Assembly (NCBI GenBank): GCA_904374485.1
Contig: CAJFFX010000008.1
Span: 1-48,571 of the forward strand
Source of the DNA: Candidatus Pseudoscillospira falkowii
GTDB lineage: Bacteria > Bacillota > Clostridia > Oscillospirales > Oscillospiraceae
Length of the DNA: 48,571 nt
Reading direction: 5' to 3'
The notes under the pieces were generated by a model that was not told the DNA's origin, did no database searches, and saw only the letters and a list, made by a program, of their open reading frames with translations. Positions 9,619 to 21,287 of this stretch are shown here, in pieces. Positions within the stretch are counted from its first letter, which is position 1; each line of letters begins with the position of its first letter. Made by a program: the position numbers and the translations under genes.

Positions 9619-10650
9619 TTATCTGTCCATCTGCTTGCGGCGGGAGAGGTTGACCGTGCCGTCCTGCATGGAGCTGACCCAGTCCAGGCTCTGGCCGGTG
9701 CCCATGGCCACGCACTGGATGGCGTTCTCAGCCACGGTGGTGGCGATGCCCGTGCGGGATTCCACCAGCTTGTCAAAGCCCTTGACCATGCTGCCGCCGC
9801 CGGTCATGACGATGCCGTTGGTGGAGATGTCGGCCACCAGTTCGGGCGGCGTCTTTTCCAGCACGGAGTGGACGGCCTCCAGAATGCGCTCGGCAGGCTC
9901 TTCAAAGGCCTCGATCATTTCGCTGGAGGACACGGTGAACACCTTGGGCAGGCCCGTCATCAGGCAGCGGCCCTTGACCTCCACGGTCTCTTCCTCCTCC
10001 TGGGGAAAGACACAGCCGATCTGGATCTTCAGATCCTCGGCCGTGCGCTCGCCGATGAGCACGTTGTGCTTGCGGCGGATATACTTGATCACCGCTTCGT
10101 TGAACATATCGCCGGCCACTTTGATGGAGGCGGACTCTACCACGCCGCTGAGGGAGATGACGGCGATATCCGTGGTGCCGCCGCCGATGTCGATGATCAG
10201 GTGGCCGTCGGGCTTGGTGATGTCGATGCCTGCGCCGATGGCCGCGGCCACGGGCTCCTCGATCAGATACACGCTGCGGGCGCCGGCCTGGACGCCGGCG
10301 TCGATCACGGCGCGCTCCTCCACCTCGGTGATGCCGGAGGGCACGCAGATGATGACCCGGGGCTTGAACAGCTGGAAGCCGTTGACCTTGTGGATGAATT
10401 CCTTGAGCATGCGCTCGGTCATGTCGTAATCGGAGATCACGCCGTCGCGCAGGGGACGGATCGCCACGATGTTGCCGGGCGTGCGGCCCAGCATGGCCTG
10501 GGCGTCGGCGCCGACTTTCAGCAGCTTGCCCGTGTTCTTATCCATCGCCACCACGGAGGGCTCGTTGAGCACGATGCCCTGGCCCTTTACATAGATCAGG
10601 ACCGACGCGGTACCCAGATCAATACCAATATCTTTTGCTAATGCGCACAT
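9619..10650 (-). CDS. mreB: Rod-shape actin homologue MreB (or paralogue Mbl/MreBH)
   Basis: A 343-residue actin-fold ATPase that forms membrane-associated filaments guiding elongation of the side wall. The phosphate-1 loop is DIGIDLGTASVLIY, phosphate-2 HLIIDIGGGTTDIAVIS, and the adenosine motif GIVMTGGGSMVKGFD. Length is normal. The start at ATG 10650 is preceded by GAGGTG. mreC and mreD do not follow, so it may be a stand-alone paralogue of the Mbl/MreBH kind. It has its own promoter inside the end of comF and ends at the bidirectional terminator. Confidence 0.93.
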   Translation of the reverse strand: MCALAKDIGIDLGTASVLIYVKGQGIVLNEPSVVAMDKNTGKLLKVGADAQAMLGRTPGNIVAIRPLRDGVISDYDMTERMLKEFIHKVNGFQLFKPRVIICVPSGITEVEERAVIDAGVQAGARSVYLIEEPVAAAIGAGIDITKPDGHLIIDIGGGTTDIAVISLSGVVESASIKVAGDMFNEAVIKYIRRKHNVLIGERTAEDLKIQIGCVFPQEEEETVEVKGRCLMTGLPKVFTVSSSEMIEAFEEPAERILEAVHSVLEKTPPELVADISTNGIVMTGGGSMVKGFDKLVESRTGIATTVAENAIQCVAMGTGQSLDWVSSMQDGTVNLSRRKQMDR

Positions 10651-10730
10651 GTGTCCACCTCATTCAACTTTCTGTACTCTGTTTCTATTTATTCCTGCTA
10701 TGGACAGGTTCTATTCCGATACAGTTTCTC

Positions 10731-10759
10731 ATTATAATGGATTTATATTTCATTTGCAA
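10731..10759 (-). promoter_or_regulatory. Promoter of mreB
   Basis: Minus strand TTGCAA (10759-10754), 17 bp, TATAAT (10736-10731). The -35 box lies within the last codons of comF, so mreB can be expressed separately from the upstream recD2-comF genes. Confidence 0.85.
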
Positions 10760-11441
10760 GACTTTGCCCGTCTTTTGCCCGGCGGTCTTTTCCGCCGGCC
10801 TGGGCCACGGCCGCGGCGTGGATCTCCGCCGCGCCGGCGGCGGCCAGCACGCGGCAGCATTCCTCCATGGTGGAGCCGGTGGTGATCACATCATCCACCA
10901 CCAGAATGCGCCGCCCGGCGATCGCGGCGCCGCTGCGCGCGCCGTAGGCTCCCAACACGTTGGCCCGGCGCTCCTCGGGCCGGTCCAGCCGGGACTGCTG
11001 CTGGGTGACACGCACTTTTTCCACCAGCTTTTCGCAGGGCAGGTCCAGCCGCTTCGCCAGGGCCTTGGCCACCAGCTCCGCCTGGTCGAAGCCCCGGTCC
11101 TTGTGGCTGCGGCGGCTCAGGGGCACCCAGGTCACCACGTCCAGCGCCGGGAACTCCCTGCGCACATAAGGCTCCAGAAAGGCCGCGTATACGGCAGCAT
11201 GCCACGTTTTTTCATGGAATTTATAGCCGAGGAACGCCTCGCGCACCATATCCTGATAGTAGAGGGGCGCCACGCAGCGGTCAAAATACGTCCCTTTGCG
11301 GCACAGATGCTCTCCTTCAGCCATGGGGATCTTTTCCCCGCAGCTGCGGCAGAAATATGTCTCCCCCTCCCCCAGCAGCGCGTCGCAGAACACGCATCTG
11401 GGCGGATAGAGCAGATCCAGGCAGCGGCCGATCAGCTTCAT
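10743..11441 (-). CDS. comF: ComF family phosphoribosyltransferase-like protein
   Basis: A 232-residue protein with an N-terminal zinc-ribbon (C16, C19, C31, C34) and a type I phosphoribosyltransferase fold holding the PRPP loop RILVVDDVITTGST. ComF/GntX proteins are linked to DNA uptake in natural transformation, probably acting with the ComFA helicase in single-strand import; the reaction is unknown. ATG 11441 overlaps the recD2 stop (ATGA), indicating translational coupling. No comFA or comE genes are present in the window. Confidence 0.92.
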   Translation of the reverse strand: MKLIGRCLDLLYPPRCVFCDALLGEGETYFCRSCGEKIPMAEGEHLCRKGTYFDRCVAPLYYQDMVREAFLGYKFHEKTWHAAVYAAFLEPYVRREFPALDVVTWVPLSRRSHKDRGFDQAELVAKALAKRLDLPCEKLVEKVRVTQQQSRLDRPEERRANVLGAYGARSGAAIAGRRILVVDDVITTGSTMEECCRVLAAAGAAEIHAAAVAQAGGKDRRAKDGQSLANEI

Positions 11442-13651
11442 GTTTGATCCCTTCCTTCCCGCAGGCGCACTTTCAGCCCGCTGTACCGGCGGCTGCGCCG
11501 GTCCGTGGCGGCCATCTGGGCGAGCACCCGCTCGTCGCCCACGCAGATCAGCAGTTCCCTGGCCCGGGTGATGGCCGTGTAAAGCACGTTGCGCACCATC
11601 AGCGTGGGCGCGCAGCGCGCAGCAGCGATGATGACCGCCCGGTACTCGCTGCCCTGGGCTTTGTGGACCGTCACGGCGTAAGCCAGCTCCAACTCCGCGA
11701 GCATTTCGCCGGTATACGTCGCCAGCCGGTCGTCGAACAGCACCGTCAGCAGCTCCCCCGCGGGGTCGACCTCCGTCACGGTGCCCACATCGCCGTTGAA
11801 CACGCCCGTGCCCACGGCGCCGTCGCTTTTCTGCCAGAGGATGTCGTAATCGTTTTTGATCTGCATCACCCGGTCCCCCTGGCGAAACACGGTGTCGCCG
11901 AAGGCTTTTTCCCGCTTATCCGGCCGGGGCGGGTTCAGCGCCGCCTGCAGCGCCCGGTTCAGCGCCGCGGTGCCCGCGGCGCCCTTGCGGGTGGGCGTGA
12001 GTACCTGGATCTGATTGGCGGCGATACCCATATTGTTCGGCAGACGGGTCCCGCACAGTTCCACGATGGTCTGCACCAGCGCCTCCTCGTTCTGGCGGCG
12101 CAGGAAGAAGAAGTCCCCCCCCCGGTTGCGCAGATCCGGCAGCTCGCCCCGGTTCACCGCGTGGGCGCCGCGCACGATAGCGGACTGCTCCGCCTGGCGG
12201 AAGATCTGCGTCAGAGCCACCACGGGAAGGCAGCGGCTGCGGATCAGGTCAGAAAACACGTTGCCCGCACCCACAGAGGGCAGCTGGTCGGCGTCGCCCA
12301 CCATCACCAGGCGGCAGCCGGGCCGCAGGGCCGAAAGCAGCGCCCGCATCAGGCTCAGGTCCACCATGGACATCTCGTCCACGATGACAGCGTCGGCCTC
12401 CAGGGGTTCTTTTTCATTTTTGGAAAACGTCACCTCGCCCAGCTCCTCGTTGAAGCTGGTGCCGAGCAGGCGGTGGATGGTCTGGGCCTCCCGGGCGCAG
12501 GCTTCGCCCAGGCGCATGGCCGCCCGGCCCGTGGGGGCCGTCAGCTCCACCTTGCAGCCCATGCGCTCCAGCAGGTCCACGATGCCGCGCACACAAGTGG
12601 TCTTGCCGGTGCCCGGGCCGCCGGTGAGCAGGAACACGCCCGACTCCGCCGCCAGCGCTACGGCCCGGCGCTGCTCTTCGGCGTATACGATGCCCTGCCG
12701 GCGCTGGATCTCCTCCAGGATCGCCGGCACATTGGGAGCCCGCTCCGCCGCGGCGGCCGCCAGGGCCAGCAGGCGGCGGCTGACGTCGGTCTCCGTTTCA
12801 TACATCCGGGCGGTGTAGCAGGCCCGCACATGGGCCACCGGCTCCTCCACCAATCTGCCCCGCTCCTCCAGGGCGGCGATGGCGTCCTCCGCCGTTTCCG
12901 CCGGCAGATCCAGCATGGCGGCGGCCGCCGCCGCCAGCTTTTCCCGGGGCAGGAACACATGGCCGTTGCCCATGTTGTGCATCAGCGTGAACAGCACCGC
13001 CGCCTCGACGCGCGCGGCGCTGTCCGGCGCTGCGCCGCCGGAGAGGGCGATGGCGTCCGCCGCGGCAAAGGACACGCCGAAAAATTCGTCGCACAGCAGG
13101 TACGGGTCCCGGCGCACCGCCTCGGACGCGCCGTCGCCGAATCGCTTGTAGAGCTTCAGCGCCAGGGCGGTGGGCAGGTCGTTCCGGGCCAGAAATTCCA
13201 TCAGGCGGCGCATGCCCGCCTGATAGCGGAAACTGGCCGCGATCTCCCGGGCCTTGCGGTCCGTGATGCCCTTGAGGGCCGTCAGCCGTTCGGGGGACAG
13301 CTCCAGCACATCCAGCGTCTCCTCGCCGAAGCGGGAGACCAGGAGCTGGGCCGTGGCCGGCCCCACGCCCTTGACCACGCCGGAGGACAGATAGCTCAGG
13401 ATGGCCGCCTCCGTGCGGGGCATGTAGCGCTCCACCGTTTCGGCCTGGATCTGGGCGCCGTGGACCGGATGACGCTTCCACTCGCCGGTGACGATCAGCT
13501 CTTCGCCGGGGGCGGCGCAGGGAATGCAGCCCACCACCGTGATCTGGGTGCCGTCGGTGGTGTCCAGGCGCAGAACGGTATAGCCGTTTTCCGCATTTTG
13601 AAAAATCAGACTGTTGACCGTTCCGTCCACAGTACAGCGTTCTCCCGCCAA
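11438..13651 (-). CDS. recD2: RecD2-type ATP-dependent 5'-3' DNA helicase
   Basis: A 737-residue RecD2 helicase, the form found in bacteria without RecBC. I place the start at TTG 13651 (LAGERCTVDGTVNSLIFQNAENGYTVLR), 8 bases after AAAGGAG; in-frame sequence further upstream overlaps the small membrane-protein gene and is not RecD-like. The order is N-terminal OB-like domain, helix-hairpin-helix region (VVKGVGPATAQLL, LKGITDRKAREIA), Walker A LTGGPGTGKTT, Walker B VIVDEMSMVD, GDADQLPSVGAG, and C-terminal motif VTVHKAQGSEY. It acts in DNA repair and fork processing (family knowledge). Coupled to comF downstream. Confidence 0.94.
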   Translation of the reverse strand: MAGERCTVDGTVNSLIFQNAENGYTVLRLDTTDGTQITVVGCIPCAAPGEELIVTGEWKRHPVHGAQIQAETVERYMPRTEAAILSYLSSGVVKGVGPATAQLLVSRFGEETLDVLELSPERLTALKGITDRKAREIAASFRYQAGMRRLMEFLARNDLPTALALKLYKRFGDGASEAVRRDPYLLCDEFFGVSFAAADAIALSGGAAPDSAARVEAAVLFTLMHNMGNGHVFLPREKLAAAAAAMLDLPAETAEDAIAALEERGRLVEEPVAHVRACYTARMYETETDVSRRLLALAAAAAERAPNVPAILEEIQRRQGIVYAEEQRRAVALAAESGVFLLTGGPGTGKTTCVRGIVDLLERMGCKVELTAPTGRAAMRLGEACAREAQTIHRLLGTSFNEELGEVTFSKNEKEPLEADAVIVDEMSMVDLSLMRALLSALRPGCRLVMVGDADQLPSVGAGNVFSDLIRSRCLPVVALTQIFRQAEQSAIVRGAHAVNRGELPDLRNRGGDFFFLRRQNEEALVQTIVELCGTRLPNNMGIAANQIQVLTPTRKGAAGTAALNRALQAALNPPRPDKREKAFGDTVFRQGDRVMQIKNDYDILWQKSDGAVGTGVFNGDVGTVTEVDPAGELLTVLFDDRLATYTGEMLAELELAYAVTVHKAQGSEYRAVIIAAARCAPTLMVRNVLYTAITRARELLICVGDERVLAQMAATDRRSRRYSGLKVRLREGRDQT

Positions 13652-13686
13652 AGCCCATGCTCCTTTCCCGTTGTTTGTTTTACCGT

Positions 13687-14016
13687 TCAGAGAAATTCTC
13701 CGGCGCTGTCCATGGTACACAGCGCCACCGCCGCGTTCTGCCGCGCCAGGCGCCGGGCCACCTCCCGGCCGGTGTCGTCCAGCCCGCAGTCGGCGATCAG
13801 GATCCGCTCCAATTTCCGCCCGCAGACGGTGGTCCACAACAGGCCCGCCACCGTCCGTTCCAGGGCGGGCGCGTCCCGCCGCGCCGGCACCAGGGCCACC
13901 ACCGGCTCCCGCCTTTCCCACCGGGACAGAAACAGTGCCTCCGCCGCTGTCCAGACCGTCCACGCGATGCCCACCGCCGCGAAAAACGCCAGCAGGCTCT
14001 CCTGCAGTAATTCCAC
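13687..14016 (-). CDS. Small membrane-anchored protein of unknown function
   Basis: A 109-residue product starting at GTG 14016 behind AAAGGAGG. One N-terminal membrane helix (about residues 8-30, ESLLAFFAAVGIAWTVWTAAEALFL) precedes a short cytoplasmic domain: EPVVALVPARRDAPALERTVAGLL followed by RILIADCGLDDTGREVARRLA. The strand-helix-strand pattern with an acidic turn (IADCGLDDTG) resembles the first third of a family-2 glycosyltransferase, but the catalytic remainder is missing, so I would not assign activity. It lies between uvrA and recD2, 35 bp before recD2. The strong ribosome site and codon use say it is a real gene. Confidence 0.75.
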   Translation of the reverse strand: MELLQESLLAFFAAVGIAWTVWTAAEALFLSRWERREPVVALVPARRDAPALERTVAGLLWTTVCGRKLERILIADCGLDDTGREVARRLARQNAAVALCTMDSAGEFL

Positions 14017-14074
14017 GCAGATACGCCTCCTTTCTGCTCCATTGTATGAGCGAAAGGGCCTTTCTGCGCCCGGT

Positions 14075-16906
<2,832 letters not shown>

Positions 16907-16985
16907 GAACTCCGGTTCCTCCAAATCAAATACGCTTTGTATAAAAATGCTTATAAATTGCCGATCGTTGTCGCTTTTTGCCCGC

Positions 16986-17474
16986 TCACACGGTCAGATC
17001 CGCCGTTTTTCCCCGCACCAGGGACAGCAGGTCCGCCGGGGACAGCTCCACCTGAAAGCCGATCTTTCCGCCGGACACGACGATGGTGTCGTGGGCCAGG
17101 GCCGTTTCGTCCAGCACGGTGGGGAACTGCTTTTTCATGCCGATGGGGCTGCAGCCGCCGTGGACATAGCCCGTCAGGCCCAGCAGGTCTTTCTGGTGGA
17201 TCATGGCGATGGATTTCTCCCCCACGGCCCGGGCCGCTTTCTTCAGGTCCAGCGCTTCGGCCACCGGAATGTCGAACACGTAATACGCCTTCGACGCGCC
17301 CTGGGTCACCAGGGTCTTGAACACCCGTGCCGGGTCCTGGCCCATGCTCTTTGCCACGGTGACGCCGTCCACCGCCGCCCCCTCCTCATGGGGATAGGTA
17401 TGGGCGGCGTAGGAGATCTTTTTCTGGTCGAGCACGCGCATCACATTGGTTTTTCCTTCTGCTGATCTTGCCAT
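16986..17474 (-). CDS. ybaK: YbaK/EbsC-type Cys-tRNA(Pro) deacylase
   Basis: A 162-residue trans-editing protein of the YbaK/ProX family that hydrolyses mischarged Cys-tRNA(Pro). [37 protein letters not shown] starts at ATG 17474. The catalytic lysine region (VFKTLVT) and the glycine-rich segment [22 protein letters not shown] typical of YbaK are present. An upstream in-frame ATG (MQERVC, 17495) is possible but has no better ribosome site. It lies between radC and uvrA on the same strand. Confidence 0.93.
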   Translation of the reverse strand: MARSAEGKTNVMRVLDQKKISYAAHTYPHEEGAAVDGVTVAKSMGQDPARVFKTLVTQGASKAYYVFDIPVAEALDLKKAARAVGEKSIAMIHQKDLLGLTGYVHGGCSPIGMKKQFPTVLDETALAHDTIVVSGGKIGFQVELSPADLLSLVRGKTADLTV

Positions 17475-17535
17475 GGTGCAAACCCTTTCCTGCATGATTT
17501 CGTCCGCCGGCGCAGCGCGCAGGCGGACGCGGCGG

Positions 17536-18270
17536 TCAAAGCGCTTCTGTTTCCTGTTGCCGTTGCTGTTGCTCCTGCTCTTTTCTCTTTTGCTCTTTCG
17601 CGGCCGCCAAGGAGATGTAGTCGTCTTCGGCCACGATGATGTGGTCCAGCAGGTGAACGCCCATCGCAGACAGCGCGTAGCGCACGGTCTCGGTGGTCTG
17701 GATATCCTCCGCCGAGGGCAGCGCCACGCCGCTGGGATGGTTGTGGGCCAGGAGAACGAACACCGCGTTGTCCTCCAGCGCATGGCGCAGGGTGTCCCGG
17801 AGGTTGAAGGCGCTGTTGTTGGCCCCGCCTTCGCTGAGCTTGTGCCAGGCCAAAACGCGGCACTTCCCGTCCAGGCACACCTCCAGCACGATCTCGTTGC
17901 GCTCGTTCCAGAAATACTTTTTGAAAAACGCGGCGGCCTCTGCCTCGTTGCGGATGGCCTGGCCGGGCCTGTCCCGCTCGGTCTGGCTGCGCTTGTAGAT
18001 CTGCGCCGTCAGACGAATAAGCAGCGCGGCGCTCTGGCCCACGCCCTCCACCTGCATCAGCTCCGGCACCGACGCCTTGAACACCCCGTCCAGGCTGCCG
18101 AAGCGCGTCAGGAGCGCGTGGGCGATGCCGTTGGTATCCATCCGCGGGATCGCGTAATACAGCAGAAGCTCCAGTGCCTCGTGGGGCGCGAAGGCGTCCA
18201 GCCCATAGCGGAGGAACTGCTCCTTTTTTCGCTGGCGATGGCCGGCATGGGGATTGTCTTTCTTCTCCAC
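17536..18270 (-). CDS. radC: RadC family JAMM-domain protein
   Basis: A 244-residue protein with an N-terminal helix-hairpin-helix (ELMQVEGVGQSAALLIRL) and a C-terminal JAB1/MPN metallo domain whose zinc motif is HNHPSGVALPSAED. It starts at GTG 18270 after AGAGGGG. The biochemical role of RadC is unsettled; early links to repair were withdrawn. The C-terminus ends in an unusual Lys/Glu/Gln-rich tail (EQKRKEQEQQQRQQETEAL). It starts 23 bp after pyrE ends. Confidence 0.92.
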   Translation of the reverse strand: MEKKDNPHAGHRQRKKEQFLRYGLDAFAPHEALELLLYYAIPRMDTNGIAHALLTRFGSLDGVFKASVPELMQVEGVGQSAALLIRLTAQIYKRSQTERDRPGQAIRNEAEAAAFFKKYFWNERNEIVLEVCLDGKCRVLAWHKLSEGGANNSAFNLRDTLRHALEDNAVFVLLAHNHPSGVALPSAEDIQTTETVRYALSAMGVHLLDHIIVAEDDYISLAAAKEQKRKEQEQQQRQQETEAL

Positions 18271-18293
18271 GCTTGCCCCTCTTTTCTTCCCGC

Positions 18294-18965
18294 TTACTTT
18301 CCGCCGTATTCGGCCAGGTACGCTTCCATGCGTGCCTTCATCGCGTCGTCGATGAGGACCTTCCCGTCCACTTCCCGGTTGTGCAGCATGTCGATGACCT
18401 GGCGCACGGTGACGATGGGGTACACCTGGATGCCGTACTGCTCGCGCAGCTCATTGAGGGTGGTCTGCATGCCGGTGCCGCGCTCCATGCGGTCCACGGA
18501 CACGAACAGAGCCACGATCTTCACATCGGCCACGCTCTTGAAAAATTCGATGCTCTCGCGCACGGCGGTGCCGGCGGTGACCACGTCCTCCACGATGGCA
18601 ATGCGGTCGCCATCCTTGGGCTTATAGCCCACCATCATGCCGCCTTCGCCGTGGTCTTTGGCTTCCTTTCGGTTGAAGCAGTAGGGCAGGTCTCGGCCAT
18701 AGTTGCGGTAGAGGGAGGCGGCGGCGGCGGTCACCAGGGGGATGCCCTTGTAGGCCGGGCCGAACAGGGCGTCGATGCCCTCGGGCATGTTCTCCTGGAT
18801 GCAGGCGGCGTAATAGTCGCCCAGCCGGGCGGCCTGGGCGCCGGTCTTATAGTTGCCGGTGTTGACAAAATAGGGGGTCTTGCGGCCGCTCTTGGTCACG
18901 AAATCGCCGAAGGTCAGCACGCCGGAATCCACCATAAAGCGGATAAATTCTTCCTGATACGTCAT
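18294..18965 (-). CDS. pyrE: Orotate phosphoribosyltransferase
   Basis: A 223-residue enzyme converting orotate and PRPP to OMP in pyrimidine synthesis. The PRPP-binding loop is IAIVEDVVTAGTA, and the substrate segment FGPAYKGIPL is the OPRT signature. AAGGAG precedes ATG 18965. It has its own promoter and heads the minus-strand group with radC. Other pyr genes are absent nearby except the start of pyrB at the far right edge. Confidence 0.95.
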   Translation of the reverse strand: MTYQEEFIRFMVDSGVLTFGDFVTKSGRKTPYFVNTGNYKTGAQAARLGDYYAACIQENMPEGIDALFGPAYKGIPLVTAAAASLYRNYGRDLPYCFNRKEAKDHGEGGMMVGYKPKDGDRIAIVEDVVTAGTAVRESIEFFKSVADVKIVALFVSVDRMERGTGMQTTLNELREQYGIQVYPIVTVRQVIDMLHNREVDGKVLIDDAMKARMEAYLAEYGGK

Positions 18966-19039
18966 AAAAACAACTCCTTCTATTTGTTTGCAGGGCGCGC
19001 CCTTTCCGCCCCCCGCATTTCATACTGATTCAATTATAG

Positions 19040-19068
19040 AGTATAGCATACGCTCCGCCCCGGCGCAA
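19040..19068 (-). promoter_or_regulatory. Promoter of pyrE
   Basis: Minus strand TTGCGC (19068-19063), 17 bp, TATACT (19045-19040), about 75 bp before the pyrE start. No PyrR-type attenuator was recognised in the short leader. Confidence 0.8.
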
Positions 19069-19181
19069 ATAAATCGGCGGAAATTTATCAAAAATTTTGC
19101 CCCAGATTTACACAGACGAAACCTGTTTCCCGTTTTGGGAAAAAACTCTTTCCCGCCCGCGCCGAAGTTCCCCCAAACCTC

Positions 19182-19210
19182 TTGACAGCCCGGTTGGATT
19201 AGCATAGTAT
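19182..19210 (+). promoter_or_regulatory. Promoter of the M-box and mgtE
   Basis: TTGACA (19182-19187), 17 bp, TAGTAT (19205-19210). The -35 is consensus. Transcription would start near 19217, leaving a leader of about 330 nt before mgtE. Confidence 0.85.
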
Positions 19211-19224
19211 AGACGAGGAATCTG

Positions 19225-19430
19225 TGGTTCCGAACTGAATCAGATCATTCCGGTAGGCAAGGCTACCTCAGGGATACGGATTGTTGCCGCGCAGCAGTGG
19301 AGACACTGTCAGATGGTCAGCAGGAAATGTCGAATCCAAGGCATTTCTTAATACAATACCACCGCCCTGGGATGCTGAAGCTCGAACGGTGGACGCTTTT
19401 TCTGCGCGGCAGGCGGCCGCGCAGGCGTTA
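19225..19430 (+). promoter_or_regulatory. M-box (ykoK) Mg2+ riboswitch
   Basis: The leader contains the conserved M-box blocks AAGGCTACCTCAGGGATACG (19259-19278), a GTTGCCGC block, CAGGAAATGTCG (19320-19331) and the 3' block GATGCTGAAGCTC (19371-19383), in the usual order. The downstream gene is the Mg2+ channel mgtE, a classical target. Two possible expression-platform hairpins follow: CCACCG pairing with CGGTGG and then CGCTTTTT (19359-19401), and CTGCGCGG pairing with CCGCGCAG (19402-19424). High Mg2+ should favour termination. The boundaries are approximate. Confidence 0.8.
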
Positions 19431-19549
19431 AAAACATCCCCCCTCCAGCGCCGCCGGGATCTTCCTGGTGCCGCGGGAGGTATTTTGCGCCTGTTTTTCC
19501 CGCCGCGCCCCATCTCATGCCGTGCGCATCGGAAAAGGAGGGCTTGCCC

Positions 19550-20929
19550 ATGCAGAAAGAAAATCTGTCCCTGGCCGTCGATTTCATCGAGGACCTGCTG
19601 CAGCAGCGAAAATACGCCGCTGTGCGCGAACAGATGGTGGATATGGAACCGGCGGACGTGGCCGCGCTGCTCTCCGAATTCCCGGAGGACCGGCTGCCCA
19701 TCCTGTTCCGCCTGCTGCCCAAGGAGCTGGCCGCCGAAACTTTCGTGGAAATGGACAACGACCAGCAGGAGCTGCTGATCCGTTCCTTCAGCGACACGGA
19801 GCTGCAGGAAGTGCTCGATGAAATGTATCTGGACGATACCGTGGACCTGATCGAGGAAATGCCCGCCAGCGTGGTCCACCGCATCCTGCGCCACTGCGAC
19901 GCCGAAAGCCGCAAGACCATCAACGAGCTGATGAAATATCCCGAGGACAGCGCCGGCAGCATCATGACCACGGAGTTCGTCAGCCTCACCGCCGACATGA
20001 CCGTGGAGGACGCCTTCAAGCGCATCCGCCGCACCGGCATCGACAAGGAGACCATCTACCTCTGCTACGTGGTCAACGAAAGCCGGGTGCTCATCGGCCT
20101 GGTCTCCGTGCGCACTCTGCTCCTCAGCGACGAGGACGACATCATCAGCGACATTATGGAAAGCTCCATCGTCTCCGTGAACACCCTGGACGACCAGGAG
20201 ACCGTTTCCCAAATGCTCAGCAAATACGACTTCATCGCCATGCCCGTGGTGGACAAGGAGCACCGCCTGGTGGGCATCGTCACCATCGACGACGCTATGG
20301 ACGTCATGGAAGCCGAGGCCACCGAGGATATGGAGAAAATGGCCGCCATCATGCCCTCGGACAAGCCCTACCTCAAAACCGGCGTGTTCGAAACCTTCAA
20401 GGCCCGCTCGCCCTGGCTGATGCTGCTGATGCTTTCGGCCACCTTCACCGGCCTGATCATGACCCATTTCGAGGACGCCATGATGGCCTGCGCCATCCTG
20501 ACCTCCTTCATCCCCATGCTTTCCGGTACCGGCGGCAACTCCGGCACCCAGGCCTCCACCGCCGTCATCCGCGCCCTGTCCCTGGGCGAGATCCGCTTCC
20601 GGGACACGCTGCACGTCATCTGGAAGGAAACACGGGTGGCGCTGCTGTGCGGCGTGTGCCTGGCGTCGGCCAACTTCGTGAAAATGATGCTGGTGGACCG
20701 CTGGATGATGCACAACCCCGCCGTCACCATCGCCGTGGGCGCCGTGGTGTGCCTGACGCTGGTGTGCGTGGTGCTGTGCGCCAAGATCGTGGGCTGCACG
20801 CTGCCCATCCTGGCCGAAAAGCTGCGCCTCGACCCCGCCGTCATGGCAAGCCCCTTCATCTCCACCATCGTGGACGCCCTGTCGCTTTTGATCTATTTCC
20901 GCATCGCCACGGCCCTGCTCGGCATCTGA
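19550..20929 (+). CDS. mgtE: MgtE-family magnesium channel/transporter
   Basis: A 459-residue Mg2+ channel. ATG 19550 (MQKENLSLAVDFIEDLLQQR) follows AAGGAGG with an 8-base spacer; an earlier in-frame ATG at 19517 lacks a site. The N-terminal superhelical domain includes MEPADVAALLSEFPEDR, then two CBS domains (IMTTEFVSLTADMTVEDAF and MESSIVSVNTLDDQETV), a connecting helix, and five membrane helices from about residue 285. The pore signature GTGGNSGTQASTAVIRALSLGEI is present. The N and CBS domains sense cytosolic Mg2+ and gate the pore; the M-box adds transcriptional control. Confidence 0.96.
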   Translation: MQKENLSLAVDFIEDLLQQRKYAAVREQMVDMEPADVAALLSEFPEDRLPILFRLLPKELAAETFVEMDNDQQELLIRSFSDTELQEVLDEMYLDDTVDLIEEMPASVVHRILRHCDAESRKTINELMKYPEDSAGSIMTTEFVSLTADMTVEDAFKRIRRTGIDKETIYLCYVVNESRVLIGLVSVRTLLLSDEDDIISDIMESSIVSVNTLDDQETVSQMLSKYDFIAMPVVDKEHRLVGIVTIDDAMDVMEAEATEDMEKMAAIMPSDKPYLKTGVFETFKARSPWLMLLMLSATFTGLIMTHFEDAMMACAILTSFIPMLSGTGGNSGTQASTAVIRALSLGEIRFRDTLHVIWKETRVALLCGVCLASANFVKMMLVDRWMMHNPAVTIAVGAVVCLTLVCVVLCAKIVGCTLPILAEKLRLDPAVMASPFISTIVDALSLLIYFRIATALLGI

Positions 20930-20967
20930 GGACGGACGGAGCGGGAGTTCCTGGAAATATATTATGT

Positions 20968-20998
20968 AAAGCCGCCCGTTCATTCGGGCGGCTTTTTT
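20968..20998 (+). terminator. Terminator of mgtE
   Basis: AAGCCGCCCG, loop TTCATT, CGGGCGGCTT and then TTTT. It lies about 40 bp after the mgtE stop. Confidence 0.93.
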
Positions 20999-21245
20999 CA
21001 CTTTTTCTACAAAATCCACGGATTTTTCCACAGAAAAATTTTGTTTACAGATTATTCATTATTTTTTCAAAATTCGTTCAACATTTTCCGCGTTCCCTGT
21101 GGTATCTTATAGTCGCAGGTAAGAAGTAACCAAAATTCTTTCTTTTCCTTACTCTCTCTTAACGCCGAATCCGCTGCTCGGCAGGCAGAGCCGGGCAGCG
21201 GATGAAGCCACACATTCCGTACCGTTTTCTTTGGTACGTTTTCTC

Positions 21246-21280
21246 AGGGCCGCCCATCCCCCCAGGGCGGCCCTTTCTTT
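21246..21280 (+). terminator. Rho-independent terminator, first of two
   Basis: Perfect arms AGGGCCGCCC (21246-21255) and GGGCGGCCCT (21265-21274) are followed by TTCTTT. It would end the candidate plus-strand RNA. Confidence 0.75.
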
Positions 21281-21287
21281 GCGCGCA

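Noticed and set aside
9619..10650. mreBCD operon
   Set aside because: mreC and mreD do not follow mreB. The gene is closed by a strong terminator right after its stop.
21105..21280. 6S RNA or c-di-AMP (ydaO) riboswitch
   Set aside because: There is no long central-bubble hairpin as in 6S RNA. The ydaO blocks GGGGAACCCA and the CGACAGCUAACC core are missing, and no plus-strand gene follows.
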